A stretch of 64,000 nucleotides of DNA, from the NCBI RefSeq assembly GCF_000817815.1, contig NZ_JPRD01000007.1, positions 1 through 64,000 on the forward strand, given 5' to 3'. The notes beneath the pieces are model-generated. The model had not been told where the DNA came from. It saw only the letters and a list, made by a program, of their open reading frames with translations, and searched no databases. The translations under genes and the position numbers were made by a program. Every line of letters starts with the position of its first letter. Position 1 is the stretch's first letter. This DNA is from Vibrio owensii CAIM 1854 = LMG 25443. GTDB lineage: Bacteria; Pseudomonadota; Gammaproteobacteria; Enterobacterales; Vibrionaceae. This document shows, piece by piece, positions 25,123 through 33,423 of this stretch.

Positions 25123-26385
25123 TTATTTTCTCGCTAGCTTGTGATGCGCTCTTGAAAAATGATCGGCACAGAATGCACCAACAATGGAAAGTTCACCTGC
25201 CAAGCATAAACCGGCAGCGACTTCTGCTAACGCTTTTGCTTTGCCATTGCCGTGCAAGCCAAGTATATCCAAACACGCTTTTTGAGTTGGTAGGCCAGTA
25301 CCGCCACCAACGGTGCCAACCATGATGTTTGGCAAAGTGACAGAGGTATACAGGTTGCCGTGAGAATCCACATCCATTCTCGTAATACCAACCGCAGATT
25401 CTGCAACGCACGCTGCATCTTGTCCGCAGGCGATGTACAGAGCGGTGAGGGCATTGGCGTAGTGCGCATTGATACCGATAGTGCCGCTTAGTAATCCACC
25501 TACAGTATTCATTTTGCCAAACTTCACCATCGCCTCTGGTGTGGTGTGCAGGTATTTCTCGACCAAAGCTGCAGGAATCGTCACTTCAGCTGAGACTTTT
25601 TTACCGCGAACAGAGCGTAAAGTGTGGGCGTTGGCTTTCTTATCTCCAGATAAGTTACCGTCAAGATAAGCATCAACCGGCGCGACTGGACTGTGTTCAA
25701 GAATGTAATGGAAGACTTTGTGTGTCGCGATGGTCACCATGTTCTGACCCGACGCGTCGCCCGTCACGTATTCAAACACCAAGTAAACATGATTGCCTTC
25801 GATGTTGACGTTGATGTCTTTAAGCTTGCCGTGCGTGGTGGTGGATTCTGCTTCTTTACGGAAGATATCGTATTGAGTGACCACCCAACTGACGAACTGC
25901 GCGGCTTCTGCAAGTGATTGGAAACCAAACACGGGAGTACGACTCACGCCTTCGCTGATCAAAAGCGTACTTGCGCCACCAGCTGCGGTAATCAAGTTCG
26001 CGCCGCGGTTATAAGAGGCAACGAGAGCAGCTTCTGTCGTTGCGAGTGGTACTAGGTAGTCGTCATTCGCGAACAAGCCGTTAATACGTAGAGGTCCAGC
26101 AACACCGACAGGGACGTTAACGGTACCAATAAAGTGTTCAATGTTGTTGGCGTATTGGTCGTAATGCGATTGTGTGAAAGGATCCAGAAGAAGATCTTTG
26201 TCCGTCATGGATTCGAGTACTTTCCAACGGCGTTCAATGTGCTTTTCCGTCAGACTCGCACTGAGGCAAAGTTTCTTTTCTGGCTTGTGGTATTTCGGTT
26301 CTAATGCCGATTGTACTTTTTCGCAGGTTTCATTATCAGAGAGTGCAGAGCTATTCCTTGCGCTGTCTAAATTTAATTTCGGCAT
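25123..26385 (-). CDS. mvaA: Hydroxymethylglutaryl-CoA reductase, class I-like
   Basis: A 420-residue enzyme that reduces HMG-CoA to mevalonate. Catalytic residues expected for class I are present: Glu in LATTEAALVASYNRG, Lys in FGKMNTVGG, Asp in IACGQDAA and a His near the end in SRAHHKLARK. GTVGGGTGLPTQ is the class I signature. The loop usually reading DAMGMNM is DASGQNM here. No membrane anchor precedes the domain, so it is soluble. No other mevalonate-pathway gene lies nearby, and vibrios are thought to use the MEP route, so its role is uncertain. Confidence 0.92.
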   Translation of the reverse strand: MPKLNLDSARNSSALSDNETCEKVQSALEPKYHKPEKKLCLSASLTEKHIERRWKVLESMTDKDLLLDPFTQSHYDQYANNIEHFIGTVNVPVGVAGPLRINGLFANDDYLVPLATTEAALVASYNRGANLITAAGGASTLLISEGVSRTPVFGFQSLAEAAQFVSWVVTQYDIFRKEAESTTTHGKLKDINVNIEGNHVYLVFEYVTGDASGQNMVTIATHKVFHYILEHSPVAPVDAYLDGNLSGDKKANAHTLRSVRGKKVSAEVTIPAALVEKYLHTTPEAMVKFGKMNTVGGLLSGTIGINAHYANALTALYIACGQDAACVAESAVGITRMDVDSHGNLYTSVTLPNIMVGTVGGGTGLPTQKACLDILGLHGNGKAKALAEVAAGLCLAGELSIVGAFCADHFSRAHHKLARK

Positions 26386-26416
26386 ACAAACGTTTCTTTA
26401 TTCATTTGGTTTGGAA

Positions 26417-26461
26417 TTGTAGTGATACAAAACGTGATTACAATCCCGCGTATACGTTTTG
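26417..26461 (-). promoter_or_regulatory. Nested inverted repeats upstream of the HMG-CoA reductase gene
   Basis: CAAAACGT (26428-26435) is the reverse complement of ACGTTTTG (26454-26461), and ATTGTA (26417-26422) of TACAAT (26439-26444). The two overlap within 76 nt of the start codon at 26385 and are candidate operators. The remaining sequence to 26798 shows nothing else I can support. Confidence 0.4.
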
Positions 26462-26798
26462 CAACAAAAGGCTGCTCAGCTTCAAACTGATGAACATTCG
26501 GCTTGACCAATAGATAGAGCGTTATCCATTGGCTGACAAAAACGACATTTGGGCTAACCAATACAGTAGGTTATTGAAAATTCGACAAAAGCTAATATGG
26601 AAGCGGGACTGAGAAGTAAAACGCAATGAACAAACCACCGAATTTCTTCTTATTGTAAAAATTGTGCAAAGTGGGCGAACTACTCTAATTTGAGACTTCA
26701 AATAATGAGATTGGAATGTGGTTGTGTGGCGTAAAATGGTAAATAACTTGGTTCGCGCCACGGCATAATAGCCCCACGTTTTCAATTGAGGGTAACGT

Positions 26799-26915
26799 AT
26801 GATTGTTTACTTTCGAGTTCAGGACGTAGAAGTGCTGTGTGATGAAATAGACCTCGCAACACTGATGCAAGCCAAGCTCAAACAATTACCAAGTACCAAG
26901 CCTCAAATGGACTGA
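26799..26915 (+). CDS. Possible small protein of 38 residues
   Basis: An open frame starts at ATG 26799, with a good GAGGGTAACGT ribosome site, and ends TGA at 26913-26915. The predicted peptide begins MIVYFRVQDVEVLCDEIDL and ends QLPSTKPQMD; it is amphipathic with no signal peptide and no family I recognise. It lies between the HMG-CoA reductase gene and a convergent AraC gene, 11 nt from the latter's stop. A TAAAAT hexamer at 26732-26737 could be its -10. Short length leaves the call uncertain. Confidence 0.5.
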   Translation: MIVYFRVQDVEVLCDEIDLATLMQAKLKQLPSTKPQMD

Positions 26916-26926
26916 GCAGTATAACG

Positions 26927-27940
26927 TCACGAAGTGCTGGATGCGTTCAGCGCAATAGATTGTTTATACACTTTAGGAGATAACCCGGACACTCTTTTAA
27001 AGGCGCGCGAAAAGTGCGAAATACTGGTGTAACCAAGTTGATTGGATATATAAGTGAGAGAGTGTCCTTCTTCCATCAATTCGCAAGAAACAGAGAACAT
27101 CAATGACTCTTTAATATGCCGAAAAGAAGTGCCTTCATTCTTTAACTTTCTTTGAAAGGTTCGAACAGAATAGCTCAGCAACTGAGCCGCTTCTTCTATC
27201 GACAAATTACGCTCTCGCACATAAGGGCGCAGGAGTTCAAACACGCTATCGGTAAAACTTGTATGCCACTGGATCTGACTCGGTTCAGCGCCTAACTGTG
27301 AGTCCGATATTTGGATTGGTACGTTAAGAATGTCCGCGGGAATGTAAACACCGGTCTTCTCTTGACCCACAAATATCTGGCACTGGCTAGGAACAACACT
27401 TTTTACGATATCGCTGTTGCTGCCTTGCAGGCGTACCTTGCTTGGATACCAAGCGGTTTTGGTCAAAATGCTAATGAGCTCAATGATATAAATCACAGCA
27501 AATGCTTCAGACCAGTTAGCGATTTGAGTGTCTTTCTGTTCCGAATATCGACAGAACCAAGCGTGGCCATGATGGGTTTCGAAAGAAACGTTACTGCCAG
27601 GCGAGTCTAAACTGAAGATTTCATCAATGTGCTGCATTGAATCGCCGATGGTTTTAAATGGCACAAACTGATGCAAGACATTAGGTATAACGCGGCGACG
27701 AAAGACTAACACCAATAAGTCGGTGAATTTCGTTACGCCAAGTTGGGAAGAAGTGAGATGAATTAAACGTTTTATCGATTCAGACGGAATGTAGTCGCTC
27801 TCGGTTTGGAATAAGTCCGCAGGTAAGCCAGCGTCACTAAGGAGTTTATGCTTGTCTAAGCCATAGTCAGCAAAGACTTCGACGAGAATTCGAGCATAGT
27901 TAGTCTGAATGACAGGTAGATGAAACGTTTGATTTGGCAT
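26927..27940 (-). CDS. AraC-family regulator (arabinose-binding-like N-domain)
   Basis: A 337-residue regulator. Residues about 20-215 resemble the ligand-binding domain seen in OruR/ArgR-type AraC proteins (YARILVEVFADYGLDKHKLLSDAGLP, then TKFTDLLVLVFRRRVIPN). Residues about 235-330 hold the DNA-binding double HTH (LSIEEAAQLLSYSVRTFQRKLK, ISNQLGYTSISHFSRAFKRVSGLSPKVYKQS). It is divergent from the membrane-fusion/DUF2955 efflux operon starting at 28090, so it probably controls that operon. The regulator at 40581 has the same architecture. AGGAG lies 11 nt before the ATG. Confidence 0.87.
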   Translation of the reverse strand: MPNQTFHLPVIQTNYARILVEVFADYGLDKHKLLSDAGLPADLFQTESDYIPSESIKRLIHLTSSQLGVTKFTDLLVLVFRRRVIPNVLHQFVPFKTIGDSMQHIDEIFSLDSPGSNVSFETHHGHAWFCRYSEQKDTQIANWSEAFAVIYIIELISILTKTAWYPSKVRLQGSNSDIVKSVVPSQCQIFVGQEKTGVYIPADILNVPIQISDSQLGAEPSQIQWHTSFTDSVFELLRPYVRERNLSIEEAAQLLSYSVRTFQRKLKNEGTSFRHIKESLMFSVSCELMEEGHSLTYISNQLGYTSISHFSRAFKRVSGLSPKVYKQSIALNASSTS

Positions 27941-28089
27941 TTTGGCGGATACTCCTTTATCACTGTTTTATCTTAGCGCATAACGCACGGTTTTAGATAT
28001 AGCTCGCTATTTATTATTCAATTAATTGAAGGTTGAGCAGGACGGTATATTCTTAAAATGTTCAATCTATTCAATGGCAAGGGGATAAC

Positions 28090-29211
28090 ATGTCCGAGAA
28101 CGAAAACGAGAAACAGCCAACGGAAGTGGCGGAAAACAAAGAAACGAATAAAAAAGATAAAGTAAAGACAGTCACCAACTATCTGCTTGTGTTTATTGTC
28201 GTCATGCTTGGGTTCAGCATTGTGTCAGACCGTATTATTCCAGTGACCGACAATGCACGCGTCAAAGGCTATATCGTGCCGATAAAACCCCAGGTTTCTG
28301 GCAACGTTTTAGATATTAAGGTTCGCCCGAACCAACTTGTTGCAGAGGGTGATGAGCTCGCCGTTCTCGACAAATCAGATTATGAAATTGCCGTGAAGCA
28401 AGCTGAAGAGAATCTGGAAATTTCTGGGCAGAACGTTGGTGCGCAAACCGCGTCAATCGCTTCGGCTCAAGCGAGATTAACTTCTGCGATTGTGGAACGC
28501 CAAAACACTGAAGCGCAAGCCAACCGTGTTCTTGCCATGGCAGAGAAAGGCGTAGTGTCGAAATCGGATGCAGATAAAGCACGAGCATCATTGGCAACCG
28601 CGAGAGCGAACGTAGTAAATGCAGAAGCTGATCTTGAAAAAGCGAAACAACAACTTGGCGCAGAAGGTGAAGAAAACAGTCAAGTCAAAGCAGCATTACT
28701 GGCACTTGAGCAAGCTCAACTGAACTTAGAACGTACTGTGATTCGTGCGCCAACTCAAGGTGGTGTTTCGAACTTCAGTTTGACCGAAGGCTTCTACGCT
28801 TCTGCAGGTCAGCCAATCATGACGTTTGTGTCGACAGAAGACATCTGGATTGAAGCGTACTTCCGTGAAAACAGTTTAGGCAACGTCAGCATTGGTGACG
28901 AAGTAGAAATCGCCCTCGATTTTGTTCCTGGCAAAGTCATCAAAGGCAAAGTCAGCAGCATCGACTGGGGTGTCGATTGGGGACAAAACCAACAAGCGGG
29001 CAAGCTCGCGCAAGCCAACCAACAAACAGGCTGGTTACGCCAAACGCAAATGTTACCAATCGCTATCGAGTTTGATCGTGAAGAGGTAACAGGAATGCTA
29101 CGTGTTGGCGGGCAAGCAGACGTGATTGTCTACAGCGGTGACAACTTCGTGTTCAACACCCTTGGCAAACTTTGGATTCGTCTACTGAGCGTACTGTCTT
29201 ATGTCCGATAA
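28090..29211 (+). CDS. Membrane-fusion protein, HlyD/EmrA type
   Basis: A 373-residue periplasmic adaptor. A charged N-terminus (KQPTEVAENKETNKKDK) precedes one transmembrane segment at about residues 30-50. Then come a lipoyl-like half (VPIKPQVSGNVLDIKVRPNQLVAEGDEL), a long alpha-hairpin rich in Ala, Gln and Glu (about 95-215), the second lipoyl half (TVIRAPTQGGVSNF) and a beta-barrel. It joins an inner-membrane pump to an outer-membrane channel. Its partner gene overlaps it by 11 nt at the 3' end. ATG 28090 follows AAGGGGATAAC. Confidence 0.9.
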   Translation: MSENENEKQPTEVAENKETNKKDKVKTVTNYLLVFIVVMLGFSIVSDRIIPVTDNARVKGYIVPIKPQVSGNVLDIKVRPNQLVAEGDELAVLDKSDYEIAVKQAEENLEISGQNVGAQTASIASAQARLTSAIVERQNTEAQANRVLAMAEKGVVSKSDADKARASLATARANVVNAEADLEKAKQQLGAEGEENSQVKAALLALEQAQLNLERTVIRAPTQGGVSNFSLTEGFYASAGQPIMTFVSTEDIWIEAYFRENSLGNVSIGDEVEIALDFVPGKVIKGKVSSIDWGVDWGQNQQAGKLAQANQQTGWLRQTQMLPIAIEFDREEVTGMLRVGGQADVIVYSGDNFVFNTLGKLWIRLLSVLSYVR

Positions 29212-30214
29212 TCTGAGCATTGATAACGCAACTCAACGCCGGATTCTGCGCTTCACCATTGGTGTAGGTCTGGCGGTGTTTCTCGCTGCTTGGATTAATT
29301 GGCAACTGGCGTTTGTCGCGCCGGTATTTACCGCGAAGTTCTTGGTCGATAAGCCAAACCTTAATAGAGAAACGATTTACGAGTTGCTGCTGGCGTTGAT
29401 TGCCACCATGGGATTGGGGCTACTTCTTTCAGGAGGCATTACTCAGTACCCAATTGTTCTACTGATTGCCGTCGGTTTGATGATGGCATGGGGTTACTAC
29501 TTGTTTACTGACCCCAAATGGAATCTGTTCGCGACCATTTTGTTGATTGCGGTGTTGATGTTGCCGTTTATGGCAATAAATAACCCAGCAATTTCTGTTG
29601 TGCTCGCGAGCGGTTTGGCAATTTCCGGTGCGGTATCGGTGGCGATTTTTGCTCTGGTTCATATTTATCTACCAGAGCCAGACAGTGAGTTCGCTGGTTA
29701 TGCGGCTCCACCAATTGGTAAAGAACAACGTTGGCATGCGTCATTTCGAGCCATGTTGATTTCGTTTCCTGTGGTGTGCTTCTTCTTTGTCTTTCAGATT
29801 TCAGAAGCGCTGCTCACCATGATGTTTGTCGCTTTGCTGTCTTTGATGATTACGTCAGAGAAGTCAGTCAAATTAAGCGCGTTCTTAATCATCAGTAACG
29901 GTATCGGCGGGATACTTGCCATCTTGGCATTCTCAATTCTTGCCATTGTGCCAAGCATATTCTTTTACACCGCCTTTATTGCGTTATTGGCGGTATTGAT
30001 AGGGAAGAAAATTTACACCGTGCCAGAGAAGGCGCCGATATTCGCCACGGCGTTCAGTACCTTGCTTGTCTTAATCGGCAGCACGCTAATGAGCTCTGGC
30101 GATATCGACAGCAATACATTTATCCGAATCTTCCAATTAGTGTTGGTCGGGACGTACATGATCCTCGCATCACTCTTTTTGGAAACCCGACAATGGAAGT
30201 TTTTGCAAACATAA
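29201..30214 (+). CDS. DUF2955 inner-membrane protein (AaeB/FUSC-like pump partner)
   Basis: A 337-residue protein with two blocks of about five transmembrane helices split by a soluble stretch near residues 150-185. It resembles DUF2955, related to the fusaric-acid/aromatic-acid export families. It starts inside the 3' end of the membrane-fusion gene (11-nt overlap), which implies translational coupling and a two-protein export pump. The exported substrate is unknown; aromatic acids are suggested only by relatives such as AaeAB. Confidence 0.78.
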   Translation: MSDNLSIDNATQRRILRFTIGVGLAVFLAAWINWQLAFVAPVFTAKFLVDKPNLNRETIYELLLALIATMGLGLLLSGGITQYPIVLLIAVGLMMAWGYYLFTDPKWNLFATILLIAVLMLPFMAINNPAISVVLASGLAISGAVSVAIFALVHIYLPEPDSEFAGYAAPPIGKEQRWHASFRAMLISFPVVCFFFVFQISEALLTMMFVALLSLMITSEKSVKLSAFLIISNGIGGILAILAFSILAIVPSIFFYTAFIALLAVLIGKKIYTVPEKAPIFATAFSTLLVLIGSTLMSSGDIDSNTFIRIFQLVLVGTYMILASLFLETRQWKFLQT

Positions 30215-30243
30215 CACTTAACAGACAGTGAAAAGGTAACGCT

Positions 30244-31344
30244 ATGAAAGCTTCAAATGATTTCTCTAAACAGGCGATAGACGCCGCTATCAAGATCGGA
30301 GCCGTAGCGTTACTGATCTGGTGGTGTTTCTCTATCCTCAGTCCATTCATCATGTTGGTTGTGTGGGGCGGCATTATTGCCATCGCTTTGTACCCAGTCA
30401 TGATGTCCCTTCACAATCGCTTAGGCATCTCGAAAGGTAAGGCGAGTGCGCTCCTCAGCACTATTGGTGTGCTGCTACTTTTAATCCCACTTATCGCGCT
30501 CTCATCTGGCCTTTATACCAGTGGCACCGAGGTCGTCACTGGGTTGCAAGATGGCACTTTAGTTGTACCTAAGCCACAAGAAAGCTTGAAAGAGATCCCT
30601 GTCGTGGGTGACAAGCTGTTCGCTGCGATTAACTATGCATCGACCAACATGGAAGGCTTCTTAGTCAAGTATGGCGAGCAAGTGAAAGGCTTCCTTTCTC
30701 AAGCCGCATCTATTGTTGGCTCGGTAAGTGGTGGTTTCATCCAGTTCATTATTTCTACCATGATTGCTGGTGCGTTCATGAGCAATGCTGAAGTTTGCCA
30801 GAAAGGTTTTACCAAGTTAGCAGATCGCCTTACCAACAAGAAAGGCGAAGCGTTGATTGATCTTTCAAAATCGACCGTTCGCAGCGTGGTTCAAGGTGTG
30901 ATTGGCGTTGCACTGATTCAATCTGTCATGGCGGGTGTTGGTATGGTCGCGGTTGGCGTTCCTGCTGCTGCGTTTTGGATGGTTGCCGTGATTCTGATTG
31001 CGATTGTTCAGCTGCCTCCGATTCTGGCATTGATTCCTGCGATTATTTACGTGTTTAGCGTCGAATCAACACTGGTTGCTGGCATCTTCTTAGTTTGGTG
31101 TATTTTGGTGAGCGCGAGTGATGCGGTACTGAAACCAGTACTTCTAAGCCGTGGTTCTGACACACCGATGCTTGTGACATTATTAGGTGCTCTGGGCGGT
31201 ATGGCAATGTCTGGTATCGTAGGTCTGTTTGTTGGTGCCGTGGTTCTGAGTCTGACTTATCAGTTGATGGTGAACTGGTTAGATGAAGATGACACTGAAG
31301 CGAACAAAGCATTGAGCAAAAAGCGAAGGAGGAAGACAAAGTAG
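30244..31344 (+). CDS. AI-2E/PerM-family membrane protein
   Basis: A 366-residue protein with two N-terminal helices, a soluble middle and a C-terminal block of helices. It contains the family pattern IVQLPPILALIPAIIYVFS and LLGALGGMAMSGIVGLFVGAV. Members include PerM, YdiK and Na+/H+ antiporters; the AI-2 exporter label is inherited and not proof of function. GAAAAGGTAACGCT precedes ATG 30244, 29 nt after the DUF2955 gene, so it probably belongs to the same operon. The C-terminus is basic (KKRRRKTK). Confidence 0.85.
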   Translation: MKASNDFSKQAIDAAIKIGAVALLIWWCFSILSPFIMLVVWGGIIAIALYPVMMSLHNRLGISKGKASALLSTIGVLLLLIPLIALSSGLYTSGTEVVTGLQDGTLVVPKPQESLKEIPVVGDKLFAAINYASTNMEGFLVKYGEQVKGFLSQAASIVGSVSGGFIQFIISTMIAGAFMSNAEVCQKGFTKLADRLTNKKGEALIDLSKSTVRSVVQGVIGVALIQSVMAGVGMVAVGVPAAAFWMVAVILIAIVQLPPILALIPAIIYVFSVESTLVAGIFLVWCILVSASDAVLKPVLLSRGSDTPMLVTLLGALGGMAMSGIVGLFVGAVVLSLTYQLMVNWLDEDDTEANKALSKKRRRKTK

Positions 31345-31354
31345 AGGTGGCATC

Positions 31355-32014
31355 ATGAAACCGATGACCAGGGAAGACAACTTCTACTTTTTGTTTTTCG
31401 CACTCATTGCGCTGTTTTTCGGCTGTGCTGTGATGCATCAGTTTTATCCAGATGGGCAGGAGTTTGTTCTTGCTCTTTTGGTGGTGACACTAGGTGCTTC
31501 GATTGCTGGTATCAACAAGAAGAACAAAACCAACCGAACATGGTATGGCGTGCTACTGATTGTGGCCGTCATCTCCTATGGGATGTCGTTCTTAGAGCAT
31601 TTAGATCTGTCTATTTTGACGCTAGGTGCGTTATTGGTGTTCTTGTTTTCGCACATATACTCGGCGCTAAAGCAGGTAGTATTAACCAAGTCGGTAACGA
31701 CAAACCACATCATCGGTTCGATTTGTATCTATCTATTATTGGGGCTTGCGTGGGCGGTGATCTACTTGTTGGTGTTGGAGTTCTTCCCGAGCTCTTTCAC
31801 AGGATTAGAAGCAAAACCTTGGCTGTCGAACTTGTTTAATGCCTTGTACTTCAGCTTTATCACGTTGACGACGGTGGGCTATGGCGACATTTCACCAACG
31901 GTTCCAGTGGCTCAGTTCTTCGTTTTCTTTGAAGCGATAGTCGGGAGCTTTTACTTAGCCATCATGGTAGCAAGTTTGGTTAGTATTCGTTTGGCTCAAG
32001 CACAGAGTGAGTAA
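31355..32014 (+). CDS. Two-pore-helix potassium channel-like protein
   Basis: A 219-residue membrane protein. About four N-terminal helices are followed by a final pore unit, FNALYFSFITLTTVGYGDIS, which holds the TVGYGD selectivity filter of K+ channels, and one closing helix. It lacks the RCK/TrkA-N domain of many bacterial channels. It starts 10 nt after the AI-2E-type gene, behind GAGGTGG, and is the last gene of the four-gene set before a strong terminator. How ion flow relates to the upstream export pump is unclear. Confidence 0.85.
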   Translation: MKPMTREDNFYFLFFALIALFFGCAVMHQFYPDGQEFVLALLVVTLGASIAGINKKNKTNRTWYGVLLIVAVISYGMSFLEHLDLSILTLGALLVFLFSHIYSALKQVVLTKSVTTNHIIGSICIYLLLGLAWAVIYLLVLEFFPSSFTGLEAKPWLSNLFNALYFSFITLTTVGYGDISPTVPVAQFFVFFEAIVGSFYLAIMVASLVSIRLAQAQSE

Positions 32015-32030
32015 ACAAATGAATGGTTTG

Positions 32031-32064
32031 AATGGCGGAGCTGAAAAGTCTCCGCCATTTTTGT
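32031..32064 (+). terminator. Terminator after the channel gene
   Basis: AATGGCGGAG (32031-32040) pairs with CTCCGCCATT (32050-32059) and is followed by a TTTGTTTT tract. It also faces the manA stop at 32082. Confidence 0.92.
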
Positions 32065-32081
32065 TTTAAGAGGATATGAAC

Positions 32082-33305
32082 TTAGCCATTAAATGCACGA
32101 GCTACGCGACCTTCACAGCTGAGCGTGTAGTTCCCTACATAAGCAGGGATGAAAGCCGATTGCCCTTTGCCAAGCACCAATGTTTCGCCGCTTTCTGCAA
32201 GCAGCGTTACGTCCGCATCGATTGGCATTAAGATTTCTGCACTGGTCATCTCGACTTGTTGATCTTTTGGCTCTTGGAACACAGAGAACTTGAAGTCTTG
32301 TACAGGGACAGGGAAGTTGTGCTCACAGTCTTTGATTTCTGCTTTGGTTAGCAGCGTGTTCATTGGCTTTGGAATGAAGTCGGTACACTTAACCAGTTCC
32401 TCCACATCCATGTGTTTTGGTGTTAAGCCAGCGCGAAGTACGTTGTCTGAGTTCGCCATGATTTCCAGACCAGTGCCTTTAATGTAAGCATGAGGTGTTC
32501 TTGCGCTCAGGAACATGGCTTCACCGGGTTTAAGCGTAATAACATTCAGCAGTAATGGGGCAAACAAACCCACGTCATTCGGGTACTGAGCAGCAAGGTC
32601 TAAAATCAATTCGCACACAGGGCGTACTTGGTTGGCTGCTGCGTAACTTAATAAGTGATCCACGGCGTTATTCTTGCGCGCTTCTTCCATAGAAAGAATC
32701 TCTACGAAGAACTGACACAAGCCGTCTTGGTTAGGGTTGCGCTCAAATTGATCTAGGTAGCCGTTGATTTCAGGAATGTCACACAGGCGGAACTCAGCGA
32801 TGATTTCATCAAACGGGCGAAAGCCGTTCATTGCTTGATATTCCGTTAGGGCGTAAACCAGCTCTGGCTTGTGGTTAGCATCTTTGTAATTACGATTGAA
32901 TGCACTCAGCGGTACACCTAGCTGTTGTTCTTTTGCATAACCGACCTCCGCATCATGCTTGTTTGGGTGCACTTGAATAGACAAGGCTTTATCTGCTGCA
33001 AGAATCTTGAAGAGGAAAGGTAGGTCACCAAATACTTCAGCCGTGTTTTGGGATAGGAACTCTGACGGATCTTGTTTGATCAATTCTGATAGCGAAACAG
33101 TTGTACTTGAAGCGTCAGTGTTTCCTTGTGTAACGATAGAGCAACCGTTCGGATGCGTGCCCATCCAAACCTCGGCTTGAGGTTGTTGATCTTCGTTAGC
33201 AAAGCCAAACAAATCGTGGATAGCCGTGCGGCTTCCCCAGTCGTAGTTTTGGATCTTATTGTCCATTTTGAAGAAGCATTTTGATGAAATAGTATTCGAA
33301 TTCAT
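32082..33305 (-). CDS. manA: Mannose-6-phosphate isomerase, class I
   Basis: A 407-residue zinc enzyme interconverting mannose 6-phosphate and fructose 6-phosphate. It has the type I pattern: IQNYDWGSRTAIHDLFG, QAEVWMGTHPNG, LSIQVHPNKHDAEVGY (metal site), NHKPELVYAL and FLSARTPHAYIKGTGLEIMANSDNVLRAGLTPKH. ATG 33305 may give a short N-terminal addition; the conserved part begins at residue 14. It lies 118 nt downstream of uhpC on the same strand, so imported mannose 6-phosphate could be handed straight to glycolysis. Confidence 0.96.
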   Translation of the reverse strand: MNSNTISSKCFFKMDNKIQNYDWGSRTAIHDLFGFANEDQQPQAEVWMGTHPNGCSIVTQGNTDASSTTVSLSELIKQDPSEFLSQNTAEVFGDLPFLFKILAADKALSIQVHPNKHDAEVGYAKEQQLGVPLSAFNRNYKDANHKPELVYALTEYQAMNGFRPFDEIIAEFRLCDIPEINGYLDQFERNPNQDGLCQFFVEILSMEEARKNNAVDHLLSYAAANQVRPVCELILDLAAQYPNDVGLFAPLLLNVITLKPGEAMFLSARTPHAYIKGTGLEIMANSDNVLRAGLTPKHMDVEELVKCTDFIPKPMNTLLTKAEIKDCEHNFPVPVQDFKFSVFQEPKDQQVEMTSAEILMPIDADVTLLAESGETLVLGKGQSAFIPAYVGNYTLSCEGRVARAFNG

Positions 33306-33367
33306 GAATTTTACCCGTAGAAAACCCTCCGAACTGAATCGGAAGCAAAAAATAGTGGAGATTGGGC

Positions 33368-33414
33368 GGGTGAGCGGTTAACTCACCCTAAGAGGTGTAG
33401 AAGTCGCTTCTACA
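33368..33414 (-). other. Two hairpins between uhpC and manA
   Basis: TGTAGAAG/CTTCTACA (33396-33403/33407-33414) is a perfect 8-bp stem, and GGGTGAG/CTCACCC (33368-33374/33382-33388) a 7-bp stem. On the minus strand they follow the uhpC stop in tandem. A T run lies only about 17 nt beyond, so termination is partial at best; they may trim or stabilise the mRNA before manA. Confidence 0.55.
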
Positions 33415-33423
33415 ATCAGATGT

